Shown piece by piece: positions 1-8,296 of a DNA stretch of 64,000 nt. The stretch is from Gammaproteobacteria bacterium (GTDB lineage Bacteria > Pseudomonadota > Gammaproteobacteria > Steroidobacterales > Steroidobacteraceae): positions 1 to 64,000 of the forward strand of contig JANYAD010000030.1 of the NCBI GenBank assembly GCA_025355165.1, given 5' to 3'. Position 1 is the stretch's first letter. Every line of letters begins with the position of its first letter. The translations under genes were made by a program, and so were the position numbers. Below the pieces are notes generated by a model. The model made no database searches. It was not told where the DNA came from and saw only the letters and a program-made list of their open reading frames with translations.

Positions 1-268
1 GCAAGGCAGCCACCCCATCCGCGGCGGCCAGTCCAAAACCCGAGCCGCCGGCGAGCACCAAGGCGTGGGCGCGGCCGACCCAGTTTTCCGACGCGAGCAC
101 ATCCGTCTCGCGCGTTCCCGGGGCTCCCCCGCGTACATCCACGCTGGCCGGCCAGCCGGAATGGCACAGGATCGCCGTTACCCCGGTGTGGACATGCTCG
201 TCCGTGGCGTGCCCGACCTTCAGTCCGGCGACATCGGTGATGAGATTTTTCGGGCCAGGGCGATACAC
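1..268 (-). CDS. P1-family (DmpA-like) peptidase, N-terminal part only
   Basis: The minus strand reads a clean frame that runs off the left edge, about 89 codons from the N-terminus. It contains NLITDVAGLKVGHATDE, then SVDVRGGAPGTRETD and LAGGSGFGLAAADGV. These are the conserved N-terminal blocks of the P1/DmpA N-terminal-nucleophile hydrolases (L-aminopeptidase D-esterase type), which self-cleave further downstream, outside this window. The start is GTG at 268. The upstream coaX stop codon sits inside its Shine-Dalgarno sequence TAGGAAA, so the two genes are probably co-transcribed. The substrate cannot be predicted. Confidence 0.85.
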   Translation of the reverse strand, partial: MYRPGPKNLITDVAGLKVGHATDEHVHTGVTAILCHSGWPASVDVRGGAPGTRETDVLASENWVGRAHALVLAGGSGFGLAAADGVAAL

Positions 269-274
269 GTTTTC

Positions 275-1030
275 CTAGCGTGGCTGCGCTGCGATGACTG
301 CCAATCCTTGCAAAACCAAATCCGGAACGATCTCGCCATGAGCGCGCATCGTTCCAGCAATCATGTTGGCATCTCCGCCGGTAATGAATAACTTAGGTTT
401 GCTACCCGTGCTCTGTTCGATAACCTCGGCGGCGCGATCTGCCATGCCGGCCAGCGCGAAGACGGCACCGCGCGACACAGCGGCAATCGTATTGTTGGCG
501 AGTACGCCGGCGAGCGAAGGACTGCTGTTGAGCGCCGCTTTCGCAATGTCGCTGGTATTGCTCATCAAGACTTCACGCATCATATGGATGCCGGGGGCGA
601 TGAGCCCCCCTAGATGCTGGCCGCTTGAATCGACGCTGTCGACTTTGACGGCGGTACCCGCATCCACCACGCACAGCGACGTTCGTGCCTGCGTCCATGC
701 ACCGATAAGCGCCAGCCAGCGATCGGCGCCCAGCAGCGAGGGATCCAGATAGCCGCTGGTCAGCCCATGAAACTCCCGGGAGGCTGTGACGAATTCGACA
801 TCCACGCGGAAGTTTCTCTTTGCCAAGCGGGCGAGAGTCTTTGCCATCTCTGAGCCCGCGACATTGGATACCAACACCCGGGCCGGACGCTGACCCGATT
901 CGAACAGGGCGGTGGTCCAAATGCCGGGCTTCGCCTCGCGATGCACGACTGCCTGCTGATCTGATAGCCCGGTGCTCGTGAGCCAGGCCCACTTGAGGCG
1001 CGTATTGCCGACATCGATGACCAAAATCAT
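275..1030 (-). CDS. coaX: Type III pantothenate kinase CoaX
   Basis: This enzyme phosphorylates pantothenate, the first step of coenzyme A synthesis, in the cytoplasm. The 251-residue protein opens with ILVIDVGNTRLKWA, the ASKHA-fold phosphate-binding motif (residues 2-15). GADRW (101-105) and DAGTA (123-127) are the other family signatures, and the length is typical. In many proteobacteria birA lies beside coaX; here no birA is visible, and a P1-type peptidase gene follows after 6 nt instead. It is transcribed divergently from apt across a 109-base gap. Confidence 0.95.
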   Translation of the reverse strand: MILVIDVGNTRLKWAWLTSTGLSDQQAVVHREAKPGIWTTALFESGQRPARVLVSNVAGSEMAKTLARLAKRNFRVDVEFVTASREFHGLTSGYLDPSLLGADRWLALIGAWTQARTSLCVVDAGTAVKVDSVDSSGQHLGGLIAPGIHMMREVLMSNTSDIAKAALNSSPSLAGVLANNTIAAVSRGAVFALAGMADRAAEVIEQSTGSKPKLFITGGDANMIAGTMRAHGEIVPDLVLQGLAVIAAQPR

Positions 1031-1139
1031 GCCAATTTCGTTACCTTAAGACGTCGAGCGCGCCGCCAAGCGAGCAAGGATAGCACCGCAGGAGGCGAAT
1101 CTTACCGTTTTAGCCGCTAAACTGACCCGTGGGATACCA

Positions 1140-1655
1140 GTGAAGAAGCCTATGACTGCGCTTAAAAAAGCCATCCGAGACGTGCCGGATTTTCCGCGTC
1201 CGGGAATATTGTTCCGCGACATCGCACCCTTGCTGCGTGACCACTTTGGCGAGACTATCGGGGCGATGGATGCGTTGCTCTCCGATGGGGAATGGAAGGA
1301 GATTGACGCAGTGGCAGGCATCGAGTCGCGGGGATTTATTCTAGGTGCTGCTTTGGCGGTTCTGCGCGGCAAAGGGTTCGTGCCGGTGCGCAAGCAAGGC
1401 AAATTACCGCCGCCCGTCGTGGATGTCGCGTACGAGCTTGAGTACGGGTCGGGCATCTTGGAAATGCAACGCGGTAATGGCCGCATCGTGCTCGTCGATG
1501 ATGTCCTCGCGACGGGGGGAACGATGACTGCCGCCGCGAACCTGTGCGAGCGGGCAGGCTATCAGCTAAAAGCACTGGTTGCCTTACTTGATTTGGCCAT
1601 AGTGCCGGATTACGCGTGGCGCAACCTGCGCCTACGTGCTGCCATCAATTATTAG
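1140..1655 (+). CDS. apt: Adenine phosphoribosyltransferase
   Basis: It converts adenine plus PRPP to AMP (purine salvage). The 171-residue protein has the type I phosphoribosyltransferase PRPP-binding motif VLVDDVLATGGT at about residues 117-128, and the APT-typical FPRPGILFRDIAPLL near the N-terminus. GTG at 1140 gives the longest frame; ATG at 1152 would remove four residues and is a real alternative. The next gene starts 15 nt downstream and encodes a nucleosidase, so the two form a small purine-salvage unit. Confidence 0.95.
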   Translation: MKKPMTALKKAIRDVPDFPRPGILFRDIAPLLRDHFGETIGAMDALLSDGEWKEIDAVAGIESRGFILGAALAVLRGKGFVPVRKQGKLPPPVVDVAYELEYGSGILEMQRGNGRIVLVDDVLATGGTMTAAANLCERAGYQLKALVALLDLAIVPDYAWRNLRLRAAINY

Positions 1656-1669
1656 GAAGGCCCAAATCC

Positions 1670-2251
1670 GTGGATGAATCGCCCCGCACCATCGTGGTGA
1701 TTGCGCTGCCCATTGAAGCGGCGGGAGTGTTCGAGGCAGCGCGGGTTCCCGTGCTTTATTGCGGCGTTGGCAAGGTTAACGCCGCAATACATTTGAGCAA
1801 GGCATTGGCGCGATACGCCTACCGCGGCGAGGCGATGCCGCTGGTCGTGAATTTTGGGTCCGCGGGAAGCTGCCGTCATGCCGCCGGTTCATTCGTCGCT
1901 TGCCACGAATTTGTCCAGCGCGACATGGACGTGAGCGGCTTGGGGTTTCCTGTGGGTGTCACACCCTACGACGCGGCGCCCGCCTGTTTGAGTTTCGATC
2001 CGGTGTTTACTCACCTGCCGGCAGCCGTTTGCGGCAGCGGCGATTCATTCGCAACAGCGGATACGCTGCCCGGCAGCGAGGTGCTCGACATGGAAGCATA
2101 CGCGTTGGCAAAGGCGTGCTGGCAGGAAAATGCAAAGTTCGCTTGCGTGAAATACATCACCGACGGCGCGGATCACACGGCCGCCGATGATTGGCAACGC
2201 AACGTGCACAAAGCGGCCGAAGACTTTTTGCAATTGTTCCGTCGCCTTTAG
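1670..2251 (+). CDS. Nucleosidase of the MTA/SAH nucleosidase (PNP/UDP) superfamily
   Basis: This 193-residue protein probably cleaves the N-glycosidic bond of a purine nucleoside. FGSAG (62-66), the ribose-contacting DMEAYALAK (140-148) and TDGAD (164-168) match the methylthioadenosine/adenosylhomocysteine nucleosidase family, where the Glu after DM and the late Asp are active-site residues. The start is GTG at 1670, because AGGAAGG lies 9 nt upstream. An in-frame codon at 1616 lies inside apt and has no ribosome site. Releasing adenine next to apt would make biological sense, but the exact substrate is inferred. Confidence 0.85.
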   Translation: MDESPRTIVVIALPIEAAGVFEAARVPVLYCGVGKVNAAIHLSKALARYAYRGEAMPLVVNFGSAGSCRHAAGSFVACHEFVQRDMDVSGLGFPVGVTPYDAAPACLSFDPVFTHLPAAVCGSGDSFATADTLPGSEVLDMEAYALAKACWQENAKFACVKYITDGADHTAADDWQRNVHKAAEDFLQLFRRL

Positions 2252-2257
2252 CGACGG
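2239..2257 (+). terminator. Stem-loop overlapping the nucleosidase stop codon
   Basis: Arms CCGTCGC and GCGACGG pair perfectly around a 5-nt loop that contains the stop codon. No T-tract follows, so a classical intrinsic terminator is doubtful. It may be a 3' mRNA-end hairpin. Confidence 0.35.
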
Positions 2258-2291
2258 TAGCGCGAAGCACGGGGAGCGCGCCCGCCTGGTG

Positions 2292-2297
2292 TATAAT
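2292..2297 (+). promoter_or_regulatory. Possible sigma-70 -10 element
   Basis: A perfect TATAAT lies in the 173-base gap before the ATP-grasp gene, about 130 nt upstream of its start. No convincing -35 hexamer lies 16-18 nt further upstream, so this is only a candidate. Confidence 0.3.
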
Positions 2298-2424
2298 TCA
2301 CCATGCTTTGAACGGTTCTTTCGAAGCGCTCCGTCGCGTGATTTAAGGTGAGTTTGCCTTTCGGCCTGCCAGGGGCGCATCATTTTCGGCTGGCAATGAT
2401 GTTTTTAGCTTGAGGAGCTTTTCC

Positions 2425-3426
2425 ATGTCGATATCGAGCGGTGCGGTGGCATTTTCTGAGGTCGCGCACGACCGTGCCGCTTTGGCGTTGTTGTATGAAC
2501 ATCCCCAATGGTTCGCGCCCATCTTCGCCGAGCTCGAGCGGCGCAAGGTGCCGTTCGACAAAATTTTCATACCGGATCATTTTTATGAGATCGGCCCGCA
2601 AAAACCCGCTTTCAAAGTGTTGTTCAACCGCATGAGTCCCTCGGCAAATAGCCGCCAACACGGCTCCGGCATTTTTCACACCCTGGCTTACCTTGAACAC
2701 TTAGAGCTTCAAGGGATCCGCGTCCTCAATGGTGCCAAGGCTTTCCGTTACGAGATATCCAAGGCCGCTCAAGCGTCGTTGTTGAAATCCTTGAGGCTTC
2801 GATTTTTGCCGTCGCGCATCATCCACTCGCCTCATCAAGCAGTGGCCGCCGCAGAGGGCTTGCGCTACCCGGTCATCGTCAAAGCCAACACCGGCGGCAG
2901 CGGCAAAGGTATTACGCGTTTCGACACCAAGACGGAACTTGCCGCGACGGCCGCGGCGGGGCGGCTGGACTTGGGCAATGACAGCGTTGCGCTTGTGCAG
3001 GAATTCATTCCTGCGCGCGGCGGCTTGATCACACGCGTCGAGACGCTGGGGTTTAAATATCTGTACGCCATCAAGGTGCATTTGACCGGACAGACTTTCG
3101 ACTTGTGTCCGGCCGACATTTGCCAGACCGCAACCGGTCAAAGCTTGGAAAATGCATGCGCGGTTGAGGCCTCGAAGGCTGGGTTAAAAGTCGAAGGCTA
3201 CGAAGCGCCGAGCCAGGTGATTCAGGACATCGAGCGTATCGTGCGCGCTGCGGGAATCGAAGTCGGCGGCATCGAATACATCGTCGATGATCGAGACGGC
3301 AACGTCTACTATTACGACATCAACGCGCTGTCGAATTTCGTCGCCGACGCACCGCGGGTGATTGGATTCAATCCTGTGGAAAATCTCGCGGATTTTCTCG
3401 AAGACGAGGTGCGCCGTGCCGGCTAA
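2425..3426 (+). CDS. ATP-grasp ligase, RimK/glutathione-synthetase type
   Basis: This 333-residue protein has an ATP-grasp fold. VIVKANTGGSGKGI is the glycine-rich ATP loop, VQEFIPARGG the adenine-side strand, and GGIEYIVDD followed by YYDINALSNFV the metal-binding end (Glu, Asp and Asn). ATP-grasp enzymes join a carboxylate, through an acyl phosphate, to an amine or thiol; the acceptor here is unknown. The start is ATG at 2425, with GAGGAGC ideally placed at 2412-2418. Its last 11 bases overlap the start of the flavin monooxygenase gene, so the two are translationally coupled and probably act on one pathway. Confidence 0.8.
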   Translation: MSISSGAVAFSEVAHDRAALALLYEHPQWFAPIFAELERRKVPFDKIFIPDHFYEIGPQKPAFKVLFNRMSPSANSRQHGSGIFHTLAYLEHLELQGIRVLNGAKAFRYEISKAAQASLLKSLRLRFLPSRIIHSPHQAVAAAEGLRYPVIVKANTGGSGKGITRFDTKTELAATAAAGRLDLGNDSVALVQEFIPARGGLITRVETLGFKYLYAIKVHLTGQTFDLCPADICQTATGQSLENACAVEASKAGLKVEGYEAPSQVIQDIERIVRAAGIEVGGIEYIVDDRDGNVYYYDINALSNFVADAPRVIGFNPVENLADFLEDEVRRAG

Positions 3427-4450
3427 AAAAGGCATTCGCTACGGCTACTGGATGCCTGTATTCGGCGGTTGGCTGCGAAATGTGGAAGACGAGCAGATGC
3501 AGGCGACGTGGGAATACACCAGCAAGCTCGCGCGGCGCAGCGAGGAGATCGGATTTGATCTGTCCCTGATCGCAGAACTGAACATGAACGATATCAAGGG
3601 CATCGACGCGCCGAGCCTCGATGCCTGGTCAACCGCGGCGGCGCTCGCCGCCGTCACCAAGACCCTGGAATTGATGGTGGCTGTGCGGCCGACGTTCCAT
3701 TTGCCGGCATTGTTCGCCAAACAGGCGGCGAATATCGACCACATTAGCAACGGCCGCCTAGCGCTCAATGTAGTTTCGTCGTGGTGGGAGCAAGAGGCGC
3801 GCATGTACGGTGTCGACTTCGAACGTCACGATGACCGCTACGGGCGTACGTCGGAATGGCTGGATGTGGTGAACGGCACCTGGTCGCAGCAGAACTTCAG
3901 TTACACCGGCAAGTACTATCAGACACAAAACACGGTGCTCGAGCCTAAACCGGTCCGCTCGCCGCGCCCTCCGATCTACGCGGGAGGGGAATCCGAGGCG
4001 GCGAAGAATCTGATCGCACAAAAATGCGACGCCTATGTCATGCATGGCGATTCGCCAGCCCACGTGGCGGTAAAGATAGCCGACATGAGCGCGCGGCGCG
4101 AAAAGTTCGGGCTGGACCGCATGCAATTCGGCATTGCCGGCTACGCCTTTACGCGCGAATCGGAAAGCGAGGTGGCCGAGGAGGTGGAGCGCATTACCGA
4201 TGTAAAACAAAATGCCAAGGGCTACGCGAATTACCAACAGTGGCTGCAAGGAACTCAGCTGGAACAGAAAATGTCCATTCAAGAATACTCCGTATCGAAT
4301 CGCGGGCTGCGCTCAGGGCTGGTGGGCACTCCATCACAGGTGCAGGAGCAAATTGGCAAGTTCGAAGAGGCGGGTGTCGATCTGCTGCTGCTGCAATTCA
4401 GTCCGCAATTGGATGAAATGGAAAGATTCAGCGACAGCGTCATTCGCTAG
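3416..4450 (+). CDS. LLM-class flavin-dependent oxidoreductase
   Basis: This 344-residue protein belongs to the bacterial-luciferase-like, FMNH2-dependent monooxygenase family, close to the alkanesulfonate/dimethylsulfone branch. The N-terminal YGYWMPVFGGWLRN, central NGRLALNVVSSWW and later PPIYAGGESEAAKNL are characteristic. It would insert oxygen using reduced flavin supplied by a separate reductase; none is seen nearby. The start is GTG at 3416, inside the 3' end of the ATP-grasp gene. The substrate is unknown; a sulfonate is only a family-based guess, and the ligase partner argues for something peptide- or amide-like. Confidence 0.82.
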   Translation: MPAKKGIRYGYWMPVFGGWLRNVEDEQMQATWEYTSKLARRSEEIGFDLSLIAELNMNDIKGIDAPSLDAWSTAAALAAVTKTLELMVAVRPTFHLPALFAKQAANIDHISNGRLALNVVSSWWEQEARMYGVDFERHDDRYGRTSEWLDVVNGTWSQQNFSYTGKYYQTQNTVLEPKPVRSPRPPIYAGGESEAAKNLIAQKCDAYVMHGDSPAHVAVKIADMSARREKFGLDRMQFGIAGYAFTRESESEVAEEVERITDVKQNAKGYANYQQWLQGTQLEQKMSIQEYSVSNRGLRSGLVGTPSQVQEQIGKFEEAGVDLLLLQFSPQLDEMERFSDSVIR

Positions 4451-4461
4451 GAACCGCACCT

Positions 4462-5520
4462 TTGCTCCCTCGCTATTGTGAGCGGCCGCTGGCGGTGCGC
4501 TGCGGGGCGTTTGGCGACATGGTCCTGCTGACCGCACTGATCCGGGTTCTGCATGCCGAATTCGCTCTGCCGGTGGATATCGTCACTACCGGCCCGTGGA
4601 GCGAGCCGCTGCTGCGCGGCCAACCGGGGGTCGGGGAAATATTCAGCATGCGCAGCCGCAGGACTCCCTATTGGCTGAGCGCGAGTCAACGGCGACTGGT
4701 GCAAAAGCTGCGTGCACGCGGTACGGGCCCGACCTGGTTTTGCGACGCGCAGGATGCTGCTCGGCCCGTGCTTGAGCGCGCCGGCATTGTTGGCGAGCTT
4801 CTGGTGGACGTGCAAGATCACATCTTGTTGCCCGGTGAACACGCCACTGAGCAATGGCGGCGCCTGGCCCAAGTCATGCCGCGGGGTTTTGTGGGTCAGC
4901 TGCGCGCCGACATCGGCGCAGTGGCGCCGGGCTGCTATCTTGAGGTCCTCCCTGCGCAGCGGGCCGAGCTTACCGCGTGGCTGCAAAGACGAGGCCTTGC
5001 GGAGCAGCCTTTGCTGCTGGTACAGATTGGAAACAAGCGCACCATGCGCCGCGGCTTGCGGCGCCTGGCGGCCAACAACAAGTACTGGCCGCTCGAGCGC
5101 TGGGCGGAAGTTCTGCAATTCCTGCGCGAACATCATCCGCGCCACGCCATCGTTCTGCTCGGTACGGGCCCTGAACAACAGCTGAACCAGGAGCTGGCTA
5201 CCATCGCACACGTACCAGGGGTGCATAACGCTGCTGACGATTTGCCTATTCCGCGGTTGGTTGCCTTGTTGGGTCGCGCCCAAGGCCTGATCACCGTTGA
5301 TTCGGGCCCGGCCCACGCGGCAGCCGCGGTTGGCTGCCCCCAAGTAGTGTTGTTCGGCAGGGCGCTGCCGTCGTTGTATCAGCCGCGGGGGGTGGTGCGG
5401 GCCGATGTGCAGCTATTGCAGGGAGAAATTGCGGGTGAGCCGAGCATGCTCGGCATCGACACGCCCAGCGTGATTGCGGCCTGGTCGAGACTTAGATTGC
5501 GCGAAGCATATCCTGGGTAA
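4462..5520 (+). CDS. Glycosyltransferase family 9 (heptosyltransferase-like)
   Basis: This 352-residue protein has the GT-B fold of ADP-heptose:LPS heptosyltransferases. The N-terminal AVRCGAFGDMVLLTALIR is the family's opening strand and glycine turn. ITVDSGPAHAAAAVGCP is the conserved C-terminal nucleotide-sugar site. It probably adds a sugar to lipopolysaccharide core or another surface glycan on the cytoplasmic face. The start is an unusual TTG at 4462, supported by TAGGAA 9 nt upstream. Its 3' end overlaps the convergent glgC by 29 nt. Confidence 0.85.
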   Translation: MLPRYCERPLAVRCGAFGDMVLLTALIRVLHAEFALPVDIVTTGPWSEPLLRGQPGVGEIFSMRSRRTPYWLSASQRRLVQKLRARGTGPTWFCDAQDAARPVLERAGIVGELLVDVQDHILLPGEHATEQWRRLAQVMPRGFVGQLRADIGAVAPGCYLEVLPAQRAELTAWLQRRGLAEQPLLLVQIGNKRTMRRGLRRLAANNKYWPLERWAEVLQFLREHHPRHAIVLLGTGPEQQLNQELATIAHVPGVHNAADDLPIPRLVALLGRAQGLITVDSGPAHAAAAVGCPQVVLFGRALPSLYQPRGVVRADVQLLQGEIAGEPSMLGIDTPSVIAAWSRLRLREAYPG

Positions 5521-6754
5521 CGAGCACCACGCCGCGCTTAGTAACGAAGAAGCGCTTGGCATCGCTGGCCAAATCCTGCCCGATTTGCATGCCGTCAGGT
5601 ATAACGCAACACTCATCCAGTATGCAGCGCGTTATTTTGCACTGCCGCCCGATTGTCACGCTTGGCAGTAGCACGGAACTTTCGATTACACTGGCTTCCT
5701 CGATGCGAACATCGCTCGACAGCAATGATTGTTTGACGTATGCGCCGGAGATAATGCAGCCGCCGGCCACCATGGAGTTGACCGCCATGCCGCGCCTGCC
5801 CTCGTCATCCAGGACGAACTTCGCGGGCGGCTGCTGCGACTGATAAGTCCAGATCGGCCATTGGTGATCGTAAATATTCAATTCCGGATTGAGCGACACC
5901 AACTCCATGTTCGCCTCGTACAGGGCGTCCACATTGCCGACGTCGCGCCAGTAATTTTGCGCACGCGTCTCGACATCGTGAAATGGATAGGCAAACACGC
6001 GGGAGCGGGCAATGGCAGGCGGAATGATATTGCGGCCGAAGTCATGCTTGCTTGACTCGTCGGCCGCATCCTCGGTCAAGAGCTTCTCCAACCGATCGAG
6101 GGTAATGACGTAGATGCCCATCGAGGCCCGCGCAAAGTTGTCGTGACCGATAATGGGATCGGGGTTTTGCGGCTTCTCGGCGAATTTGATCACGCGGTTG
6201 GATTCATCGGTGGTCATGATGCCAAACTCATTGGCGCGTTCGATCGGCACATCCACGACACCGACGGTAATATCCGCTTCGCACTGCTCGTGATACGCGA
6301 TCATCGGACCGTAGTCCATTTTGTAAATATGATCCCCCGCCAAAATCAGCACGTGCGTCGGGTGATGCGAGCGGATGAAATCAAGATTTTGATACACCGA
6401 ATCTGCGGTGCCGCGATACCAGAAGCTGCCGATCTGCTGTTGCGCGGGAATGAGTTCGATGAACTCGCCGAGCTCTCCGCGAAGGTAGCTCCAGCCGCGC
6501 TGAATGTGTTGAATCAACGACTGGGCTTTGTATTGGGTCAAAACGGCGATTTGACGGATGCCAGAATTGACGCAATTCGACAATACGAAATCGATGATGC
6601 GGAACTTGCCGCCAAATGGCGCCGCCGGCTTGCAGCGATGTTCTGTAAGCCCCTTCAGCCGCTCGCCGCGACCGCCCGCCATGATGACCGCCAGAGTGCC
6701 GCTGGTCAATCGGCTGACGTATCGTCCGGTGTTGTTGCGGGCAGCGTGTCGCAT
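5492..6754 (-). CDS. glgC: Glucose-1-phosphate adenylyltransferase
   Basis: GlgC makes ADP-glucose from glucose-1-phosphate and ATP, the committed step of glycogen synthesis. LAVIMAGGRGERLKGLT and KPAAPFGGKFRIIDF are the nucleotidyl-transfer motifs. LILAGDHIYKMDY holds the substrate region, and a left-handed beta-helix domain forms the C-terminus. The 420 residues match the family. ATG at 6754 is preferred; an in-frame TTG at 6781 would add nine residues without a better ribosome site. It is divergent from glgA across about 80 bases, forming a classic glycogen locus. Confidence 0.95.
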   Translation of the reverse strand: MRHAARNNTGRYVSRLTSGTLAVIMAGGRGERLKGLTEHRCKPAAPFGGKFRIIDFVLSNCVNSGIRQIAVLTQYKAQSLIQHIQRGWSYLRGELGEFIELIPAQQQIGSFWYRGTADSVYQNLDFIRSHHPTHVLILAGDHIYKMDYGPMIAYHEQCEADITVGVVDVPIERANEFGIMTTDESNRVIKFAEKPQNPDPIIGHDNFARASMGIYVITLDRLEKLLTEDAADESSKHDFGRNIIPPAIARSRVFAYPFHDVETRAQNYWRDVGNVDALYEANMELVSLNPELNIYDHQWPIWTYQSQQPPAKFVLDDEGRRGMAVNSMVAGGCIISGAYVKQSLLSSDVRIEEASVIESSVLLPSVTIGRQCKITRCILDECCVIPDGMQIGQDLASDAKRFFVTKRGVVLVTQDMLRAI

Positions 6755-6835
6755 AAGACTTAAGCGTGACACACTCGGCAAATCGCTGCACCAGGTTTCT
6801 CGCCGCCTCAGTTGCGGCCTTGTTAGACTGTATTT

Positions 6836-8296
6836 ATGGCGGCATTGAAGCTGTGTATCTTAAGCTCGGAGATCGTGCCGTACGCGAAAACCGGCGGACT
6901 GGCCGATGTTGCCGGGGCGCTGGTGCGCAACCTCGCCAACCTAGGCCACGATGTTCGCGCCTTCATGCCTCTCTACCCCGTCGTACGGCGCAATCACCCC
7001 GACCTTAAGCCCGTTCCCGGCGCCCAGCGGGTGGCACTGTCCATCGGTGATACGGAATATTGGTTCTCGCTGCTGAGCATCACCTATCCCAAGAGCGATG
7101 CCCCGATTTATTTCGTCGATTGCCCGGCACTGTTTGATCGGGAACTGCTGTACACCTTCGATGCCGATGAACATCGCCGGTTCCTGCTCCTCACCCGCGC
7201 GGCTCTCGAGGGCTGCCGGCGTTTAGGGTTTGCGCCGGATGTATTTCATTGCAACGATTGGCACACGGGATTTCTGCCGCTCTATGTGAAAACTTTATAC
7301 GGTTTGGATCCGCTGCTGGCGCATGCCAAGACTCTCATGACGATACACAACATTGCCTTCCAGGGAGTTATGTCAAGCGCCGCCGCGCCGGATTTAGGTA
7401 TAGGTGCCGCGTGGTCCCTGCTCGACCCCGGCGACATGGCCCGGGGCGTCATCAACTCTTTGAAAACCGGGATAAAACATGCGCATTGCGTCAGCACTGT
7501 GAGCCCGACCTACGCTCGCGAGATCTGCGAGACGCCGCTCGGAATGGGCCTGCAAGCAACCCTGCGAGAGCGAAGCGATCGGGTGGTCGGAATCTTGAAC
7601 GGGGTCGATTACGAAGAATGGGACCCTCTGCATGACCCGCATCTGAGCGCGCATTTCGCTGCGCAGGACCTGCGCGGCAAGCTGATCAACAAGGAAATGC
7701 TCATTGCCACTGCGAATTTGAAAATATCCACCTCGCAACCGCTCATCGGCATGGTGACGCGGCTGTCCGAGCAGAAAGGCATCGATCTGTTATTCGATGC
7801 CTTGCCCGAATTACTGCACGCGCGGGATTTTGGCCTGGTAGTCCTCGGCAGCGGCGATGAAAAATATACCGATTTTTTCGCCGGCCTGGCGCAGCGCCAT
7901 GCCGATCGCGTCAATTTCATCACTCGCTTCGACGAACCGTTCGCGCATCTCATTGAAGCGGGCAGCGATATTTTTCTCATGCCCTCGCGCTACGAGCCTT
8001 GTGGGCTCAATCAAATGTACAGTTTGCGGTATGGCACTATTCCGGTTGTGCGCAACACCGGCGGCCTTGCTGACTCCGTTGAGCACTTCAATCCGGGAAA
8101 CGGCCACGGCACGGGTTGCGTTTTCAACGATTATGATGTGCCGGCAGTGCGCTGGGCGGTCAATACTGTCCTCGACTGGTATGCCGCTCCGCACAGTTGG
8201 GCGACGCTTCAGCAAAATGCCATGGCCAAAGATTTCTCATGGAGTCGGCAGGTGCGGGAATACGAGGCGCTGTACCGGCTCATGATCAGTGCGTGA
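6836..8296 (+). CDS. glgA: Glycogen synthase
   Basis: This 486-residue GT5 enzyme extends alpha-1,4-glucan from ADP-glucose. KTGGLADV at residues 18-25 is the ADP-glucose-binding motif, and the C-terminal PSRYEPCGLNQMYSLRYGTIP carries the conserved E-x7-E region. ATG at 6836 lacks a clear Shine-Dalgarno sequence. The gene partners with the divergent glgC. No branching enzyme or phosphorylase is in the window. Its last 11 bases overlap the convergent membrane glycosyltransferase gene. Confidence 0.95.
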   Translation: MAALKLCILSSEIVPYAKTGGLADVAGALVRNLANLGHDVRAFMPLYPVVRRNHPDLKPVPGAQRVALSIGDTEYWFSLLSITYPKSDAPIYFVDCPALFDRELLYTFDADEHRRFLLLTRAALEGCRRLGFAPDVFHCNDWHTGFLPLYVKTLYGLDPLLAHAKTLMTIHNIAFQGVMSSAAAPDLGIGAAWSLLDPGDMARGVINSLKTGIKHAHCVSTVSPTYAREICETPLGMGLQATLRERSDRVVGILNGVDYEEWDPLHDPHLSAHFAAQDLRGKLINKEMLIATANLKISTSQPLIGMVTRLSEQKGIDLLFDALPELLHARDFGLVVLGSGDEKYTDFFAGLAQRHADRVNFITRFDEPFAHLIEAGSDIFLMPSRYEPCGLNQMYSLRYGTIPVVRNTGGLADSVEHFNPGNGHGTGCVFNDYDVPAVRWAVNTVLDWYAAPHSWATLQQNAMAKDFSWSRQVREYEALYRLMISA

